Shown: one piece after another, positions 11,429 through 21,741 of the stretch
Layout of the letters: each line of letters opens with the position of its first letter
How positions within the stretch are numbered: position 1 is the stretch's first letter
Assembly (NCBI GenBank): GCA_956465555.1
Contig: OY101118.1
Span: 1,943,751 to 2,007,750, forward strand
Source: Nitzschia sp. pyKryTriq1
Taxonomy: Eukaryota > Bacillariophyta > Bacillariophyceae > Bacillariales > Bacillariaceae
Reading direction: 5' to 3'
DNA length: 64,000 nucleotides
The notes under the pieces: generated by a model
Seen by the model: the letters and a program-made list of their open reading frames with translations, nothing else
What the model was told of the DNA's origin: nothing
Databases searched by the model: none
Position numbers and translations under genes: made by a program

Positions 11429-12766
11429 ATGGTGCGTGAAATCGGTCCCGTGTTTCGTTGTGTGTTAATCAGGAATGTATCGATTGACTCCTGAGATCTC
11501 ATTGAATCATCATCTTTCATTTGCACCGACACATTCTAGTCATCAAACTTCTTCGCTGCCCTAGATGACTCGGGCGATGAAGCCCCGGCAAAATCGGCTG
11601 CCAAAAAGGAAACCAAAGCAAAGAAGGAAACGCCAGCCAGCACTAGCGCTGTAGCCGACCCTAGCAAACCAGCGTAAGTTGAACCTGTCCCCGAAGACCA
11701 TCGCAGCTGACCTGTTGTATCAAAAGCAGACCAGGTCTACCCCTGTCACGGGAGCACTGAAAGCTGCCTGTCATGTCAGTTCTACTTTTTTATCATCATT
11801 CCATCCCTTTGCGGTTGGCGAGTTCATCCACCAATTCATCACGTTTCTCACTCCGCCTGTATTTCTTTTTCGGTTTGACGTGAATCAACCTCATTAATAC
11901 TGTCATATCTTTGCCTTTGGCTCGACAATTATGGACGCACTTACTAAACGCAGACGTCGTGCTCCAGCTAACAATGATCGCAACACGAAGCATGGTCGTG
12001 GAGGACGTGCCCCTGCAAGAGACGGAAAGCGTGCCTATGATCGTCGAAGTGGCACCGGTCGCGGAAAGGAAATCAAAAAGGGAGGCGGCGGAGCTCGAAA
12101 CTGGGGTAACGATAAAGCCGAAGCCAAGAAAATGGAAGGCAAAATTGACGAAGAACAAGTCAAAGAAGACAAGCCTGAAGGCGAATCACCCACTGAGGAG
12201 GCACCGGAGGTTCCCGAGCCCGAGCCAGAGGATAACACAATGACTTTTGCTGAGTACATGGCATCTAAACAGAAGAAGGACACAGATGCTTCTGGCCGTG
12301 AGGTCGAAAATGAATTCCAGGGCAAGGCCGCTGCGAAGAAGGTTGAAGAAGATTTCTTGGTTATGGGTGAAGGGAAGTCAAAAAAGAAAAAGAAGGGTAA
12401 AGAGACCAAGCAAGTAGTGGAAGTTGGCTTCCGTGTGGTAAGTCGAGTGTGTATAATGCTACATCAATGAATCTACATCAATGAATTATGACGGAGTCAT
12501 CCAACGTGATCTTTTCTTGTAAACAGGCACCCACTACAGAGTCGGACGGAGGAAACGGCGGAGGCCGTGGTGGACGAGGCCGTGGACGGGGCGAAGGCCG
12601 TGGGCGAGGTGAAGGCCGGGGTGGGCGTGGAGGAGGTCGTGGCCGTGGCGAAGGTCGTGGCCGTGGCGAAGGTCGTGGCCGTGGCGAAGGTCGTGGCCGT
12701 GGACGAGGAGGACCCAAGAACCCTGGCCTCAATGTCATGGACGAGAACGCCTTTCCGTCGCTGTAG
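11429..12766 (+). CDS. HABP4/SERBP1/Stm1-type ribosome-associated RNA-binding protein
   Basis: Homologue of SERBP1/Stm1, proteins that occupy the mRNA channel of idle 80S ribosomes and bind mRNA in the cytoplasm. Proposed exons: 11429-11431 (only the ATG), 11540-11673, 11965-12437 and 12527-12766. The phases agree (0, 2, 0) and the product begins MSSNFFAALDDSGDEAPAKS, as in Stm1-like proteins. The diagnostic HABP4 block is complete: AYDRRSGTGRGKEIKKGGGG, ARNWGNDKAEAK, then TMTFAEYMASKQKK. The C-terminus is an 18-bp-repeat-coded RG/RGG tail ending in MDENAFPSL. The 291-base second intron (11674-11964) is long for this genome; a small extra exon inside it cannot be excluded. The one-codon first exon is inferred from the GTGCGT donor and frame, not from transcripts. 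Family call is secure. Confidence 0.92.
12635..12706 (+). repeat. Four 18-bp tandem repeats coding the RGG tail
   Basis: Units at 12635, 12653, 12671 and 12689 read GGTCGTGGCCGTGGCGAA; three are identical and the fourth differs at its 3' end. They encode GRGRGE, part of the SERBP1-like RG-rich tail. Confidence 0.95.
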
Positions 12767-13521
12767 ATTGGATTTCAAAATCTGGTGCAGTGATGATTGA
12801 TCACGTGGGTAGCGCAAATACATGTTTACATCTTGAAGGTGTATGTGCGCTCAATCGATGAAAGCTAGCAGACCCACTTGGTCAAAGGCTTCCAGATGAA
12901 ATCGATGATCGAAGCGAGGACGGAATGAAAGGGTAAAGAAAGAAGTCAGTAGATCATCCAGTAACATGGGATACATAAACGAAATCAAAGATGTCTTTCT
13001 CCGTCAAGTAATAGCAGACTACAGATGGTTCACTTTTCTAGCTGGGGCAATCTGAGCAAGTGCTCTGTGCGGAGTGAGGGATCCGTCGTGTTCCAGCACA
13101 AACACGACTACAGTCTGGCTGTTCGCTACCTGCGTGTTGCAAATCAAGAGACTGCTGGCGCCGAGGAGTCTCACCTGCCAGTTTTTCTTCTTCGGAAGAG
13201 AGCAAGCAGCCTAAGGTACAGTAAATACTTGGGATGAAACTCTGTAGCCCTAGAACCAAACGAAAGACGACGTTTACATCATTGTTGCTGACGTGTTAGT
13301 GCGATGCTACAAATCCCAATCCTCAGAGTGATCCGATATCCTGAAACACGTCATAGGACAGCCTCAGTTACTTGCAGAGCACATGATCTTTTCTACTAAC
13401 ACTTTCTTGCTTCCTTACTGTTGTTACAAGTAGTTTATTCTCCCTGTCTTATTCATCGTATATCCGCCATATCCTTGTTGCCCTTGCCCTTGTCCTTCTT
13501 CGCAGCTGGCTTGGTGCCAGC

Positions 13522-13693
13522 CCATCAGAGGCAGTAGGCAGAATTTTCTCAAGACACAACTTCAGGTTTAATTAAGGTACTTTTTCTCTGCCAAATTCTC
13601 CAGGGAGCTTGCAAATTCTGCCTGCAGATTTTCTCTGATATAAATAATATCGGGGACATCCTGCCAATCCTGCCGATTCTGCGCCTCTGATGG
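13522..13693. repeat. Possible MITE/foldback element
   Basis: CCATCAGAGGC at 13522 is matched in inverse by GCCTCTGATGG at 13683-13693, and the similarity continues inward with a small gap (GGCAGAAT against ATTCTGC). The interior repeats TTCTGCC/GGCAGAA words. About 170 bp with inverted ends fits a small non-autonomous element or foldback. No clear target-site duplication is visible. Confidence 0.4.
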
Positions 13694-13956
13694 AAATCCA
13701 GCTGTGACTTGTGTTCTTTGTTTTTAGAATCTACACGTCAAATTCGGATGATGTTATTAGTTTTACCAACGACAAACCGCGACCCTTGACCCTGGCCATA
13801 TGCCACGCCTTTTTTGTTTAACCTCCGAGCTGAATTCCACTACTTGTCCATCGATTCCGTCGAATTGTGTACTAATACCACAATTTTTGAAAAAGTTATT
13901 GGGCAAATCTAGTAGTGGACTCACAAGACTACTTTGCTCACGAGTTGAGGACGACT

Positions 13957-14006
13957 CACGATACACCGTGTTATTTTTTTTATTTTTTAAAACAAGGTGT
14001 ATCGTG
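13957..14006. repeat. 11-bp inverted repeat with T/A-rich loop
   Basis: CACGATACACC (13957-13967) and GGTGTATCGTG (13996-14006) are perfect inverted arms around a 28-base loop that is almost all T and A. It could form a hairpin in RNA or DNA; no function is assigned. Confidence 0.7.
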
Positions 14007-14039
14007 GCGCGAAATTATTCGAGGTCTCACGTACATAGA

Positions 14040-14250
14040 GCCTACCGGTACGGGTGGTCTGGTACTGTACATTTCAGAAATCCAATGATCCAAAATTCAG
14101 GCCACCAACTGATTCAGGTTTCTTCTACCGGTACGTGTACCGGTACCCGTGTGCTGTGTACTTGTACATACTGTACCTGGTACAAGAATCGTATGTACCA
14201 AACCAGGTACAAGTACAGTACAGTACCGATACTGCGTACAGTAGTAGTAG
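14040..14250. repeat. GTAC/TACCGGTA cluster upstream of RGLE orphan
   Basis: Contains TACCGGTA near 14042, 14127 and 14138 together with TGTACCTGGTACAAG and ACCAGGTACAAGTACAG words. It lies about 450-650 bases upstream of the ATG at 14685. Confidence 0.85.
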
Positions 14251-14684
14251 TCCACACTCGAAGGAACCCATCGCGAACTCTTCAAGCCATATTCACTATT
14301 CAAGACCTCTCGAGTGACCCGCGCACATGCGTTGAGCGGCGGCCGAGCATGCGATGCAGTCGCGATCGATCAATCAATCGATGCTCCATTTTGAAACTCA
14401 TCGTTTTGATAAGCCCTATGTGTCTTTTTATGTGAAGCGCCGCCAGTTTAGCCTAATCAATTTCGATCACAAAAAATGCTGCCGCTCTCACCCACCACCG
14501 CGCGCCGGAAACCATCACCCCACCTACCGATGCATGTGTTTATTATGGCTCGCTCACTCCATTTTCCACGTTTTACTACTATCGCAGAACGCAGAACAGG
14601 CCAGCCAGACCCTTCCAGCCAAACCGATCCCTGTCTCCGCGTCTCGCGGCGAAGAAAACTCATTGTTTTTGATTCCCACCCATA

Positions 14685-15374
14685 ATGGTTTATTCAAAAA
14701 CGCAAGTAACTACCATGGCTCCTCTCTACCGTTACTCACTACCCACCAACCGTTCCCGCAAGCGTCCCAGGTACGAATCTATTGAAAAGCTGGACGACGA
14801 TGATGCTCATGTGTCGTCCTCGCTCGTTGAGAAACGAGTTCGTTTCGCTGTTGACCGTACCGCCAGTACTAGTTCTACGGCGTCGCTGTTTGGAGACTCG
14901 GTTGCGGAACAAGTCCACGAATCTGCCATCTACCGCGATGAGCTCGACAAAGAGTCTTTGTGGTGGTCGAAGGATGAACGCGCTGAGATCTTGGACTGCA
15001 ATCGCAAACTGGCGCGAGGCTTCAAGAGGCAACACACAGAACGAGTCAGTCATTACCTCAATGTTTTCGAAGAATGCTCGAAGGCGCCCTCACACAACAC
15101 CAGCGACTTTCTATCAAGTGTGACACTGGGCGTCCCCACCGAAGTCCGAGGACTGGAATGTGGATTCATCCCAAAAGTCAAAGGCTACAGGAAGACCCAT
15201 GCACAATATGTTCTCGACACACAAAAACTCCTCTTGAAAGGGAGGATTTCGGAAGTGATGTGCCTTCAGATTTTGTCTGGTCGTGCCATTCGCTCGAGCC
15301 GCCCTTCACGAGTGATGGCCCGGCTGATGGGGGAGGCTGACGCCAACCCCCCCTCTACAGAGCCAACCTGCTAA
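14685..15374 (+). CDS. Diatom-type 'RGLE' orphan family protein A
   Basis: A 229-residue protein without introns and without a domain I can name. I recognise a layout that recurs in diatom proteomes: a basic N-terminus (RSRKRPR, VEKRVRF), a Trp-centred acidic block (DKESLWWSKDERAEIL, residues ~90-105), then EVRGLECGF (~158) followed by a basic helix (KGYRKTHAQYVLDTQKLL). A second member lies at 51258. The KRVRF-like segment could be a docking or nuclear-localisation motif; that is inference. ATG 14685 starts MVYSKTQVTTM; the internal Met at codon 11 (MAPLYRYSLP) is an equally good start. A protein-coding gene is likely because the layout is shared between the two loci at no DNA similarity. 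Function is unknown. Confidence 0.75.
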   Translation: MVYSKTQVTTMAPLYRYSLPTNRSRKRPRYESIEKLDDDDAHVSSSLVEKRVRFAVDRTASTSSTASLFGDSVAEQVHESAIYRDELDKESLWWSKDERAEILDCNRKLARGFKRQHTERVSHYLNVFEECSKAPSHNTSDFLSSVTLGVPTEVRGLECGFIPKVKGYRKTHAQYVLDTQKLLLKGRISEVMCLQILSGRAIRSSRPSRVMARLMGEADANPPSTEPTC

Positions 15375-16231
15375 CTGCGGGACCGGGACATTCTGGTGCT
15401 CCAATCAGTGAGAGGACGAACAGCTCGTCCATTGCCAAGACAATCGCAAATCGCGAAGAGATGACGACAATTAATCCAATATTAGTAATTTTAAAAGTTC
15501 AACCCTACCGAAGAGGACATGTACAACATTGCAACGACAGGCCAGAACTTCTTGGTCTCTACTGGAACTATTCACGCGTGCATTAGGTTGTAACTCGTAT
15601 ATTAGCTATGGCAACAGAGGGATATCCGAAATACCTCTTGAGAATCGACACTGCTGATGGTGAGCTAGTTTCTGTTTTCCTTCACGTCGAACGACGACTT
15701 GATGGCTGATGACCATATCGAAGTGCTTCCCACCGGTCCCAGCAAAACTCGACTACTGTACCGGTACAAGCAGAGGGTTATGAAGCAGGGCCTGCTGAGA
15801 CAATCCCCACAACATCGTCGGTCCTTGATCCCTAGCGGTACCATACAGACGGTCCCAGTAGACAAAATAGAAATTCGCAGACGACATAAATTACGGCACG
15901 AAGTACTCTAGAGAGCCCTGCCTTCAACTCAAGCTTCAGTAGCAATATGTCTGTAGAATCACCGCCGCTTCGTCTTCTTTCGAGCCAAGAACTCTCTGAT
16001 CCGCCGATATGGCCTTCCAAGTTTTCCAAACACTACTCGTACTAGAGGCGATATATGACGATGCATAGGTCTCAATTGATGTTTGGTATATGCAAAATTA
16101 TGTACAGCAAATATGAGTCGCGTTGGAGTTCAGTGTTTTAAGCAGGAGAACGTCGTGGTGTCAACCCGACCACACATTTGACTAAGGAGGGAGAGATACA
16201 GAAATTTTCTCCGAGTACTAGCAAAAGGTAG
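15375..16231. other. Intergenic gap with TACCGGTA motifs
   Basis: Lies between the RGLE orphan and the 3' end of HSF 2. TACCGGTAC at about 15757 and neighbouring ACCGGT and GGTACC words make a small GTAC cluster (15733-15850). No gene is supported; the small frames here have no features. Confidence 0.6.
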
Positions 16232-17333
16232 TTAAAGTCCCCAGATAGCGGAGTTCAGTTCACCAAGCATGTCTTGCGGCAGGTCCAGGGTAGCATCTTC
16301 GTTGATTCCAAACGAGGAACCAGGTGAGACAAGACCGGACGGAACATGCACAGGCGACATCTTGGGAGTAGAATGTGAAAACAAAGAAGTGATCTCATCA
16401 GCACAATCATACAGATCCGAGGATCCGGTAGGTGCAGCGTGCATCGCAACAGGGTCGAATGCTGAGAAGGGAACTCCTGCATTGATCAACCAGTTGTACG
16501 TGTCTGAAACAGAGGCATCTTGTGAACTACCACTGATGTCGGAGACAGATGGTGACGCTGGTTTGGACATTGAATTGCAGGTATCAACCGCATAGTGGTG
16601 GCGGTGCGGGCAAGAACAAGATTGCTGGAAGGTGCGGACTGGGTCAAAGCCAGGCCTGGTCGATGAAGACACGATGATATTGCGAATCGGACTTCCCGTC
16701 GACTGCTTTTGTAGATCAGAAAGCGGAATGAACCTGTCTATCACAGACGTGGTTGATTTTGTTGTCGCCGTGCTTGTGTTTTCGGTTTCGGTTCTTGACT
16801 TCATGCCAGTCGACGACTGGGGAGGTGCTCGCCTTCTCTTCGGTGCTTTGATACGGGAAATCTCGAGTGCTTGTTGGCGATCGCTGCGCATAAAGCTTTC
16901 ATGGTAGTAGGCGCCTGAAAACAAAGTTGAGTTACAAAGTCCTCCATTTATATCACTTTCGATCACAATCCTGTTTCTTACCTCGGTTTGGGCCGTCTGT
17001 TTCACGTTGGAACCCATACAAGTGAAGCTGCCTCTGGAAGCTCTTGTATGATTTCTGCTTGAAAAACTTCGGGATTACCTTCTGCACAAACAGTTGAGGA
17101 TTGTGCACCTGGAAATGCTGTCCATTGGGTAGCCACGAAACAATCGATGCATCCCCCGCCAGATCAATTGCTTCCAACATTTGGTGAAGTCTCCAAGGGA
17201 ATGGCACTACGTAACGAAAGCCTGATCCAGAAACTACTCTCACAGAACCCTTAGATTCGTCATTCTCTCCGTCGTCAAAGTCTACGGCATCCAGGGCCCT
17301 GGATGCACTTGTTGTTGATTCTTGGTCAGCCAT
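16232..17333 (-). CDS. Heat shock transcription factor 2 of this window
   Basis: A second HSF-type transcription factor of 344 residues in two exons: 17333-16982 and 16914-16232 (67-base GTAAGA...CAG intron, phase 1). The DNA-binding domain spans about residues 44-140: VPFPWRLHQMLEAID, SWLPNGQHFQVHNPQLF, FFKQKSYKSFQRQLHLYGFQ, ETDGPNR, then after the intron GAYYHESFMR. This intron sits near the end of the domain, whereas HSF 1 has introns inside the recognition helix and further on, so the two genes are not a recent tandem duplicate. A basic patch (KAPKRRR) follows, then a Ser/Thr-rich region and an acidic end (TLDLPQDMLGELNSAIWGL) that looks like an activation motif. Family assignment is secure. 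Confidence 0.94.
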
Positions 17334-18465
17334 GGTGCTGGTTTACAATGCTATCTCTACCCGTAGAGAGCAGCGAGGTGAAAGTGTGAGCATGGAAATG
17401 CAGAAGGCAGGCAAGATTATTTTACTGAGTAACTGCTGACTACTGACTGTACAAGTACAGTAGCGCTACGACGAGTAGAGTACAAGTACTTCGTAAAGTA
17501 CCCGGTACCGGTGTGTCCTGTTAGCATCGGCAGTTGGCTGGTCGCGAACTCTTGCTGCTCGATCTTCGGGCTATCATCGATTTGTTTCTCCGAAAAACAG
17601 GCAAAACTGAGGTGGCAAAGACACCACCTCACAAATTGTTCTTTGAACTTGAAAGAGTGATTATTGCCTCGGTGAACGTGGTGTTCGCGAGAGATCGAAA
17701 GTTGAAGTTCGAAGCAAGCGATACTAACACTAGAACTCGTGCGTGGGAAGCGAAACTGCCGACAAAACAACATATGCCGCATCCAAGAATCTGTGTTTGC
17801 TTCCTCTTAAATCGTGAAAATATCAAGAAGGAGAAGAAAGACAAATAATGTACTTCAAGTAGTGTCAGCAGGTGGTACCGGTATGTACCGACACTGTATA
17901 CCGGGGTATGTTGTGCCGGTAGCGAACCGTCTGTCCGTGTACATGACGTCACTATCCGTTTCCATCTGCGCGTGCGGTGCGTGCGGTGCTGTGATCTGGC
18001 ACCTGGTACCGGTACATATCCAACTTTTTTTTAAAAAGGTGTCATCCAACTTTTTTAACTTTGTTTGTCCTTTCTCTAGAGATGAAAACGAGCAAGACTT
18101 TTACTCTACAATCTATGTTTTCGCAGTATCAACGCTTTTGACGATGATCGATTCTGTGAAAAGTGAGCTCTCCGATGATTGTCCCACCTCTCCCGAGCAA
18201 CGACGAACATTCGTCCCTCGTCTCTCGCGCCAAAACCAAGATCCCGATCATAGATCACACTTTGCCCGACAGGCGCGCAGACCCGACGGACGAGGACAGA
18301 CTGGTCTGCTCCCCGACCGTCCGGCTACCGGTGAATCCGTCGCTACCGGTACTCGTACAGTAGGCGTTTGCCACAATCTACCAATCCAGAGAGAAAAAAA
18401 TGCCGACGATGAGCATTGCTCATTGCTATGGCTTCATTGCAAAGTCGTCTGCTCTCTACTCGACT

Positions 18466-18512
<47 letters not shown>

Positions 18513-18681
18513 ACCGTACTCTTTTTGTCGTAAAGCAGCGAAAAATTAGCTAGAGAGAGAGAGAGAGAGAGAGAGTACAGGTACAGCAGTAGTCGTCGCT
18601 AGAGTGACAAGAAGGCGCGACAAGCACATACTGTCTGTAGCTTGCCCGTGCGGTTCTACTAGAGAGTTCCTACAGCTGCCG
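17334..18681. repeat. Divergent intergenic region with GTAC clusters and GA microsatellites
   Basis: Separates HSF 2 and the sulfotransferase. GTAC/TACCGGTA clusters lie at about 17445-17515, 17866-17935, 17999-18019 and 18326-18362. Two (GA)n tracts, 18469-18510 and 18552-18575, lie 107-213 bases upstream of the sulfotransferase ATG, where GA tracts could affect promoter structure. No coding sequence is supported. Confidence 0.85.
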
Positions 18682-19908
18682 ATGGGGCTTCGGCTCAAAA
18701 CATTGCTCTTTTGGTCTTTTGCTATCTCGGTCATGACACTCATGGTAACACTCAACATATACCTGCTGAATAATAACGGCAACATTGGCAGTTCCTCCGC
18801 AGGCAATGTACCAGGAGGACTTTCGTGGAGTTTGGGAGAGAGTTATGGGACTACTGGTAGGAGCTATCAAATTACCGCCGAACCGTTGGTAGATCTTTTA
18901 CGACATACCAACGTGAGTCTTTCGCGAAAAGAGATAGAAGCCTTGCCGACATGGAAGGAGGTGTTGGCAAGATTTGGCGCAAAACCACGCATTTTGGGAT
19001 TAGAGACATGTGCGGCTTATCGTCGCGAGGTCCCTCGCAAAAATAAGCGGGCTATTGCACCTGCGGGAGCATTCAATTCTGGCACGAATCTTCTCTACAG
19101 TCTACTCGCAAACAATTGCAGGGTATCGGCAAAAAATCCAAATACTTTGTCCAAGACAGGGGTCGACTGGCAAGTCAATTGGGGAAAACACCAGTCTCCA
19201 AGATTTCGTTTTAACAACACTGTGAGAGATTGGAAGAATAATTCCGCTTACCTTCCGATTGTCGTGGTACGGGATCCATGGACCTGGTTGCAATCCATGT
19301 GTCGACAAAATTATGCCGCCATTTGGTATCACGTCCCTGGCCCCGAGGGTCATTGTCCTAACTTAATTCCGAGCGACGTGGAGCAGAAGTGGTTCAGTAA
19401 AAGCCGTAGTGATGTGGCGAGATATTTTCGATATGATAAACCCAAGGTTCAAAATGTGCTACTGAAAGCCAACTTTACTCTGGATATGAAAACGGTTCCT
19501 GTTAATGTTCGGTACAAAAATGAAGTCGCTCGACATCAGTCCTTGGCACACTTCTGGAAAGAATGGTACCAAGAGTACTATGACGCCAAGTTTCCACGTC
19601 TCATGATTCGTTTGGAAGACTTGGTCTTTCACCCGTACGACACCTTGAAACCCATTTGTGATTGTGTTCATGGTGAATTGGCTCGCAAAGACAACTTTAC
19701 GTTGGAAGGAGAAAGCATCAAGGAAGGAAATGATCGGGCCCACTCGAGAACGCAGAAAACTGATTTGATATCTGCGTTCTCGCTCCACCTACGGTCAAAT
19801 CGAACGCATGGGATGACGTTGGAGGACAAAGAGTTCGCTCAAAATGTTCTTAATGATTCCGTGGTTCGTCAGTACTTTGAATATCAACCTCCTGATCTAG
19901 GAAAATAG
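18682..19908 (+). CDS. Type II membrane sulfotransferase-like protein
   Basis: Predicted to transfer sulfate from PAPS to a carbohydrate or protein acceptor in the Golgi lumen. ATG 18682 starts a 408-residue protein; the open frame extends 78 bases upstream to a GTG, but only the ATG gives an N-terminal signal anchor (MGLRLKTLLFWSFAISVM, residues 1-30). The 5'-phosphosulfate loop is APAGAFNSGTNLLYSLL and the 3'-phosphate motif is PIVVVRDPWTWLQSMCRQNY. A later MIRLEDLVFHP matches the conserved strand of carbohydrate sulfotransferases. Several NxS/NxT sites (NVS, NNT, NFT) fit a lumenal protein. No intron or frame break is seen. The acceptor cannot be inferred. (GA)n tracts lie just upstream. 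Confidence 0.82.
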   Translation: MGLRLKTLLFWSFAISVMTLMVTLNIYLLNNNGNIGSSSAGNVPGGLSWSLGESYGTTGRSYQITAEPLVDLLRHTNVSLSRKEIEALPTWKEVLARFGAKPRILGLETCAAYRREVPRKNKRAIAPAGAFNSGTNLLYSLLANNCRVSAKNPNTLSKTGVDWQVNWGKHQSPRFRFNNTVRDWKNNSAYLPIVVVRDPWTWLQSMCRQNYAAIWYHVPGPEGHCPNLIPSDVEQKWFSKSRSDVARYFRYDKPKVQNVLLKANFTLDMKTVPVNVRYKNEVARHQSLAHFWKEWYQEYYDAKFPRLMIRLEDLVFHPYDTLKPICDCVHGELARKDNFTLEGESIKEGNDRAHSRTQKTDLISAFSLHLRSNRTHGMTLEDKEFAQNVLNDSVVRQYFEYQPPDLGK

Positions 19909-20100
19909 TTTGCCAAGTTTACATGCTTTCTCTAAAGTTACGACGAAGCGTTGAAAATGGGACGATATTCAATAAGTACCAGGTACCTTGCGGATATCCA
20001 CCATCTTCAAAGTGACATGGTGGCCCCGACTATTTCTCAAGAATATGTAGCGTCGTCAACGCAACCTGTCTCCTCAACGGCGAGTTTCAAGCTCACCGTC

Positions 20101-21741
20101 TCAGTCATGATCAACTATTGACGACGATCGTTCTCTTTGGATTCGCTGGACAAGTAACGTCTCGTCCTTCCTCATCCACAATTTGCCTGTCAGTGTTGTG
20201 AAGGCTGTACCTGTCAAACGTACACTATCCTCTTTGACAAGGCACTCCACGTAACCTCCTCGCTCAGATGCTTGCTTGCCAATCAAAAGATCTCTTCCCA
20301 GCTTTTGCGCATAATATGGGCCTAGCACACAATGTGCAGATCCAGTGACCGGGTCTTCATTGATTCCAGCTTTGGGCCCAAAGAACCGCGACAAAAAATC
20401 TGGTTTAATGGGTTCCTCTTCTTCGTTGCTGTCGGCTTGTAGTGCTTCGCCGGCACAGCATACAATAACACCACGATAGTATCCATCCCATTCCATCAAT
20501 GCTTTGAAATTAATCTTCTCATAGCCAATCTCGTGAAAGCCCTTTGGGCTGAGTTCAATCAAGACATCACCCGTATCTGAGACTCCTAGGTACAGCGGAT
20601 CCAACTCACACGAGAAAGCCGACTCCAGCATCATTCGTATCGACATTTTGTCATCGGACGTGACGACTTCTCGAGGAGGCTTGGTCGGAAATTCCATGGC
20701 TATTCTTGTTCGAAGGGCGTTAATATCATCGGATGGTTCTTGTTCTGCTCGTTCCATTGTTAGTTCGTCTTCAGTTGCATGAAATACAATCCGATAGTCT
20801 GGCTGGCGCTTCAATGTCTGATAAAGAATGGCGGCACTTGCCAAGGTAGCATGACCGCAGAGCGGGATCTCTACCTTTGGTGTATAGTACCGAATATCCC
20901 AGTGTTCTTCATTGCTCGGTGAGGAGGACTGCTGGGAGCTTGGCCAACAAAATGCAGTCTCCGACAAGTTGAATTCAGCAGCCACGGTATGCATCCATTT
21001 TGCCATTGATTCGGCTTGGGTTTCTTTGGGCATTAAGACAACCGCGGCCGGATTTCCAGTTCCTGGAGCCGATGCAAAACTATCGACTATATAGCATTCC
21101 ATCCCACCCACCTCGTTATCATGCCTGTTTTTCTTAAACAAGGAGGGTTCTTCCAGTTTTCGTTCCAAAAAGTATTGAATGCCGCCGCCATTGAGATCTC
21201 GTGAAGGTCTTAGCACTGAGAAGCCACAGTGGAGATACAAGATCAACTGGTTCTCCTTCGCAAAGAGAATCACCCTGTCAATCGGATTTTCCGCAGTCTC
21301 GTTAAATTCCTGTAGCGACTCCACATAGTTCTGTACCATGTACTTTCCCAGGCCATTGTGGCGGTATTCGTTTCGTATCACCATCGAATGAATCATGAGA
21401 GAGGAAATCTCAGGGTGGTGGGACGTCACAAACAAGTCGTTTTCGTCCGGTTCACACCGGGTACTGGAAATGTATCCAATTACAATATCTTCGTCGTTCT
21501 CTTCGTCTTCGTGCTCGAGCACTGCACATCGGAAGAATGGAGCTGCATGGTGCTGCCGGTATCGCAGGTCGTTCTTCGAAGCTGCTTCTTCTTTCGACAG
21601 AGCCTCCTGCTCCATGTCAAAGACTTGAAGAATATCAGTTGGGGTTGCCGTTCGATATTTGACCCTTGACCAAAAGTCGGCACTACCGCTGACGCTGCCT
21701 CCGCCATTGATCATCGGATCAGCCTCCGCTTCACTCTCCAT
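20101..21741 (-). CDS. GNAT acetyltransferase-PhzF fusion protein
   Basis: One uninterrupted 546-residue frame joins two enzyme folds. Residues ~26-195 form a GNAT N-acetyltransferase most like the serotonin/arylalkylamine type: LMIHSMVIRNEYRHNGLG carries the acetyl-CoA loop, and LYLHCGFSVL follows. Residues ~214-540 are a PhzF (phenazine biosynthesis-like) isomerase/epimerase: VDSFASAPGTGNPAAVV, FNLSETAF with the probable general acid/base Glu261, VEIPLCGHATLASAA and INEDPVTGSAH (463-470), so both PhzF half-motifs are intact. The stop is at 20101-20103; no intron is evident. The fusion suggests one substrate is acetylated and isomerised in sequence, or that the protein acts on both sides of one metabolite; both are inferences. 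It is divergent from the P-loop gene at 22703. Confidence 0.9.
   Translation of the reverse strand: MESEAEADPMINGGGSVSGSADFWSRVKYRTATPTDILQVFDMEQEALSKEEAASKNDLRYRQHHAAPFFRCAVLEHEDEENDEDIVIGYISSTRCEPDENDLFVTSHHPEISSLMIHSMVIRNEYRHNGLGKYMVQNYVESLQEFNETAENPIDRVILFAKENQLILYLHCGFSVLRPSRDLNGGGIQYFLERKLEEPSLFKKNRHDNEVGGMECYIVDSFASAPGTGNPAAVVLMPKETQAESMAKWMHTVAAEFNLSETAFCWPSSQQSSSPSNEEHWDIRYYTPKVEIPLCGHATLASAAILYQTLKRQPDYRIVFHATEDELTMERAEQEPSDDINALRTRIAMEFPTKPPREVVTSDDKMSIRMMLESAFSCELDPLYLGVSDTGDVLIELSPKGFHEIGYEKINFKALMEWDGYYRGVIVCCAGEALQADSNEEEEPIKPDFLSRFFGPKAGINEDPVTGSAHCVLGPYYAQKLGRDLLIGKQASERGGYVECLVKEDSVRLTGTAFTTLTGKLWMRKDETLLVQRIQRERSSSIVDHD

Larger units (their letters stand above)
12767..14684. 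other. 1.9-kb intergenic region with foldback, hairpin and GTAC cluster
   Basis: No coding sequence is supported between the SERBP1-like gene and the RGLE orphan. The region holds a possible foldback element (13522-13693), an 11-bp hairpin (13957-14006) and a GTAC/TACCGGTA cluster (about 14040-14250), each listed separately. The frames at 13025-13237 and 13800-14435 have no protein-like features. Confidence 0.6.

Noticed and set aside
12478-12823. Antisense frames opposite the RGG tail
   Set aside because: Poly-Arg-Pro and Thr-Ala runs are products of reading the 18-bp repeat in other frames.
18604-18681. Upstream extension of the sulfotransferase frame to GTG 18604
   Set aside because: It has no ATG and would bury the signal anchor that begins at 18682.
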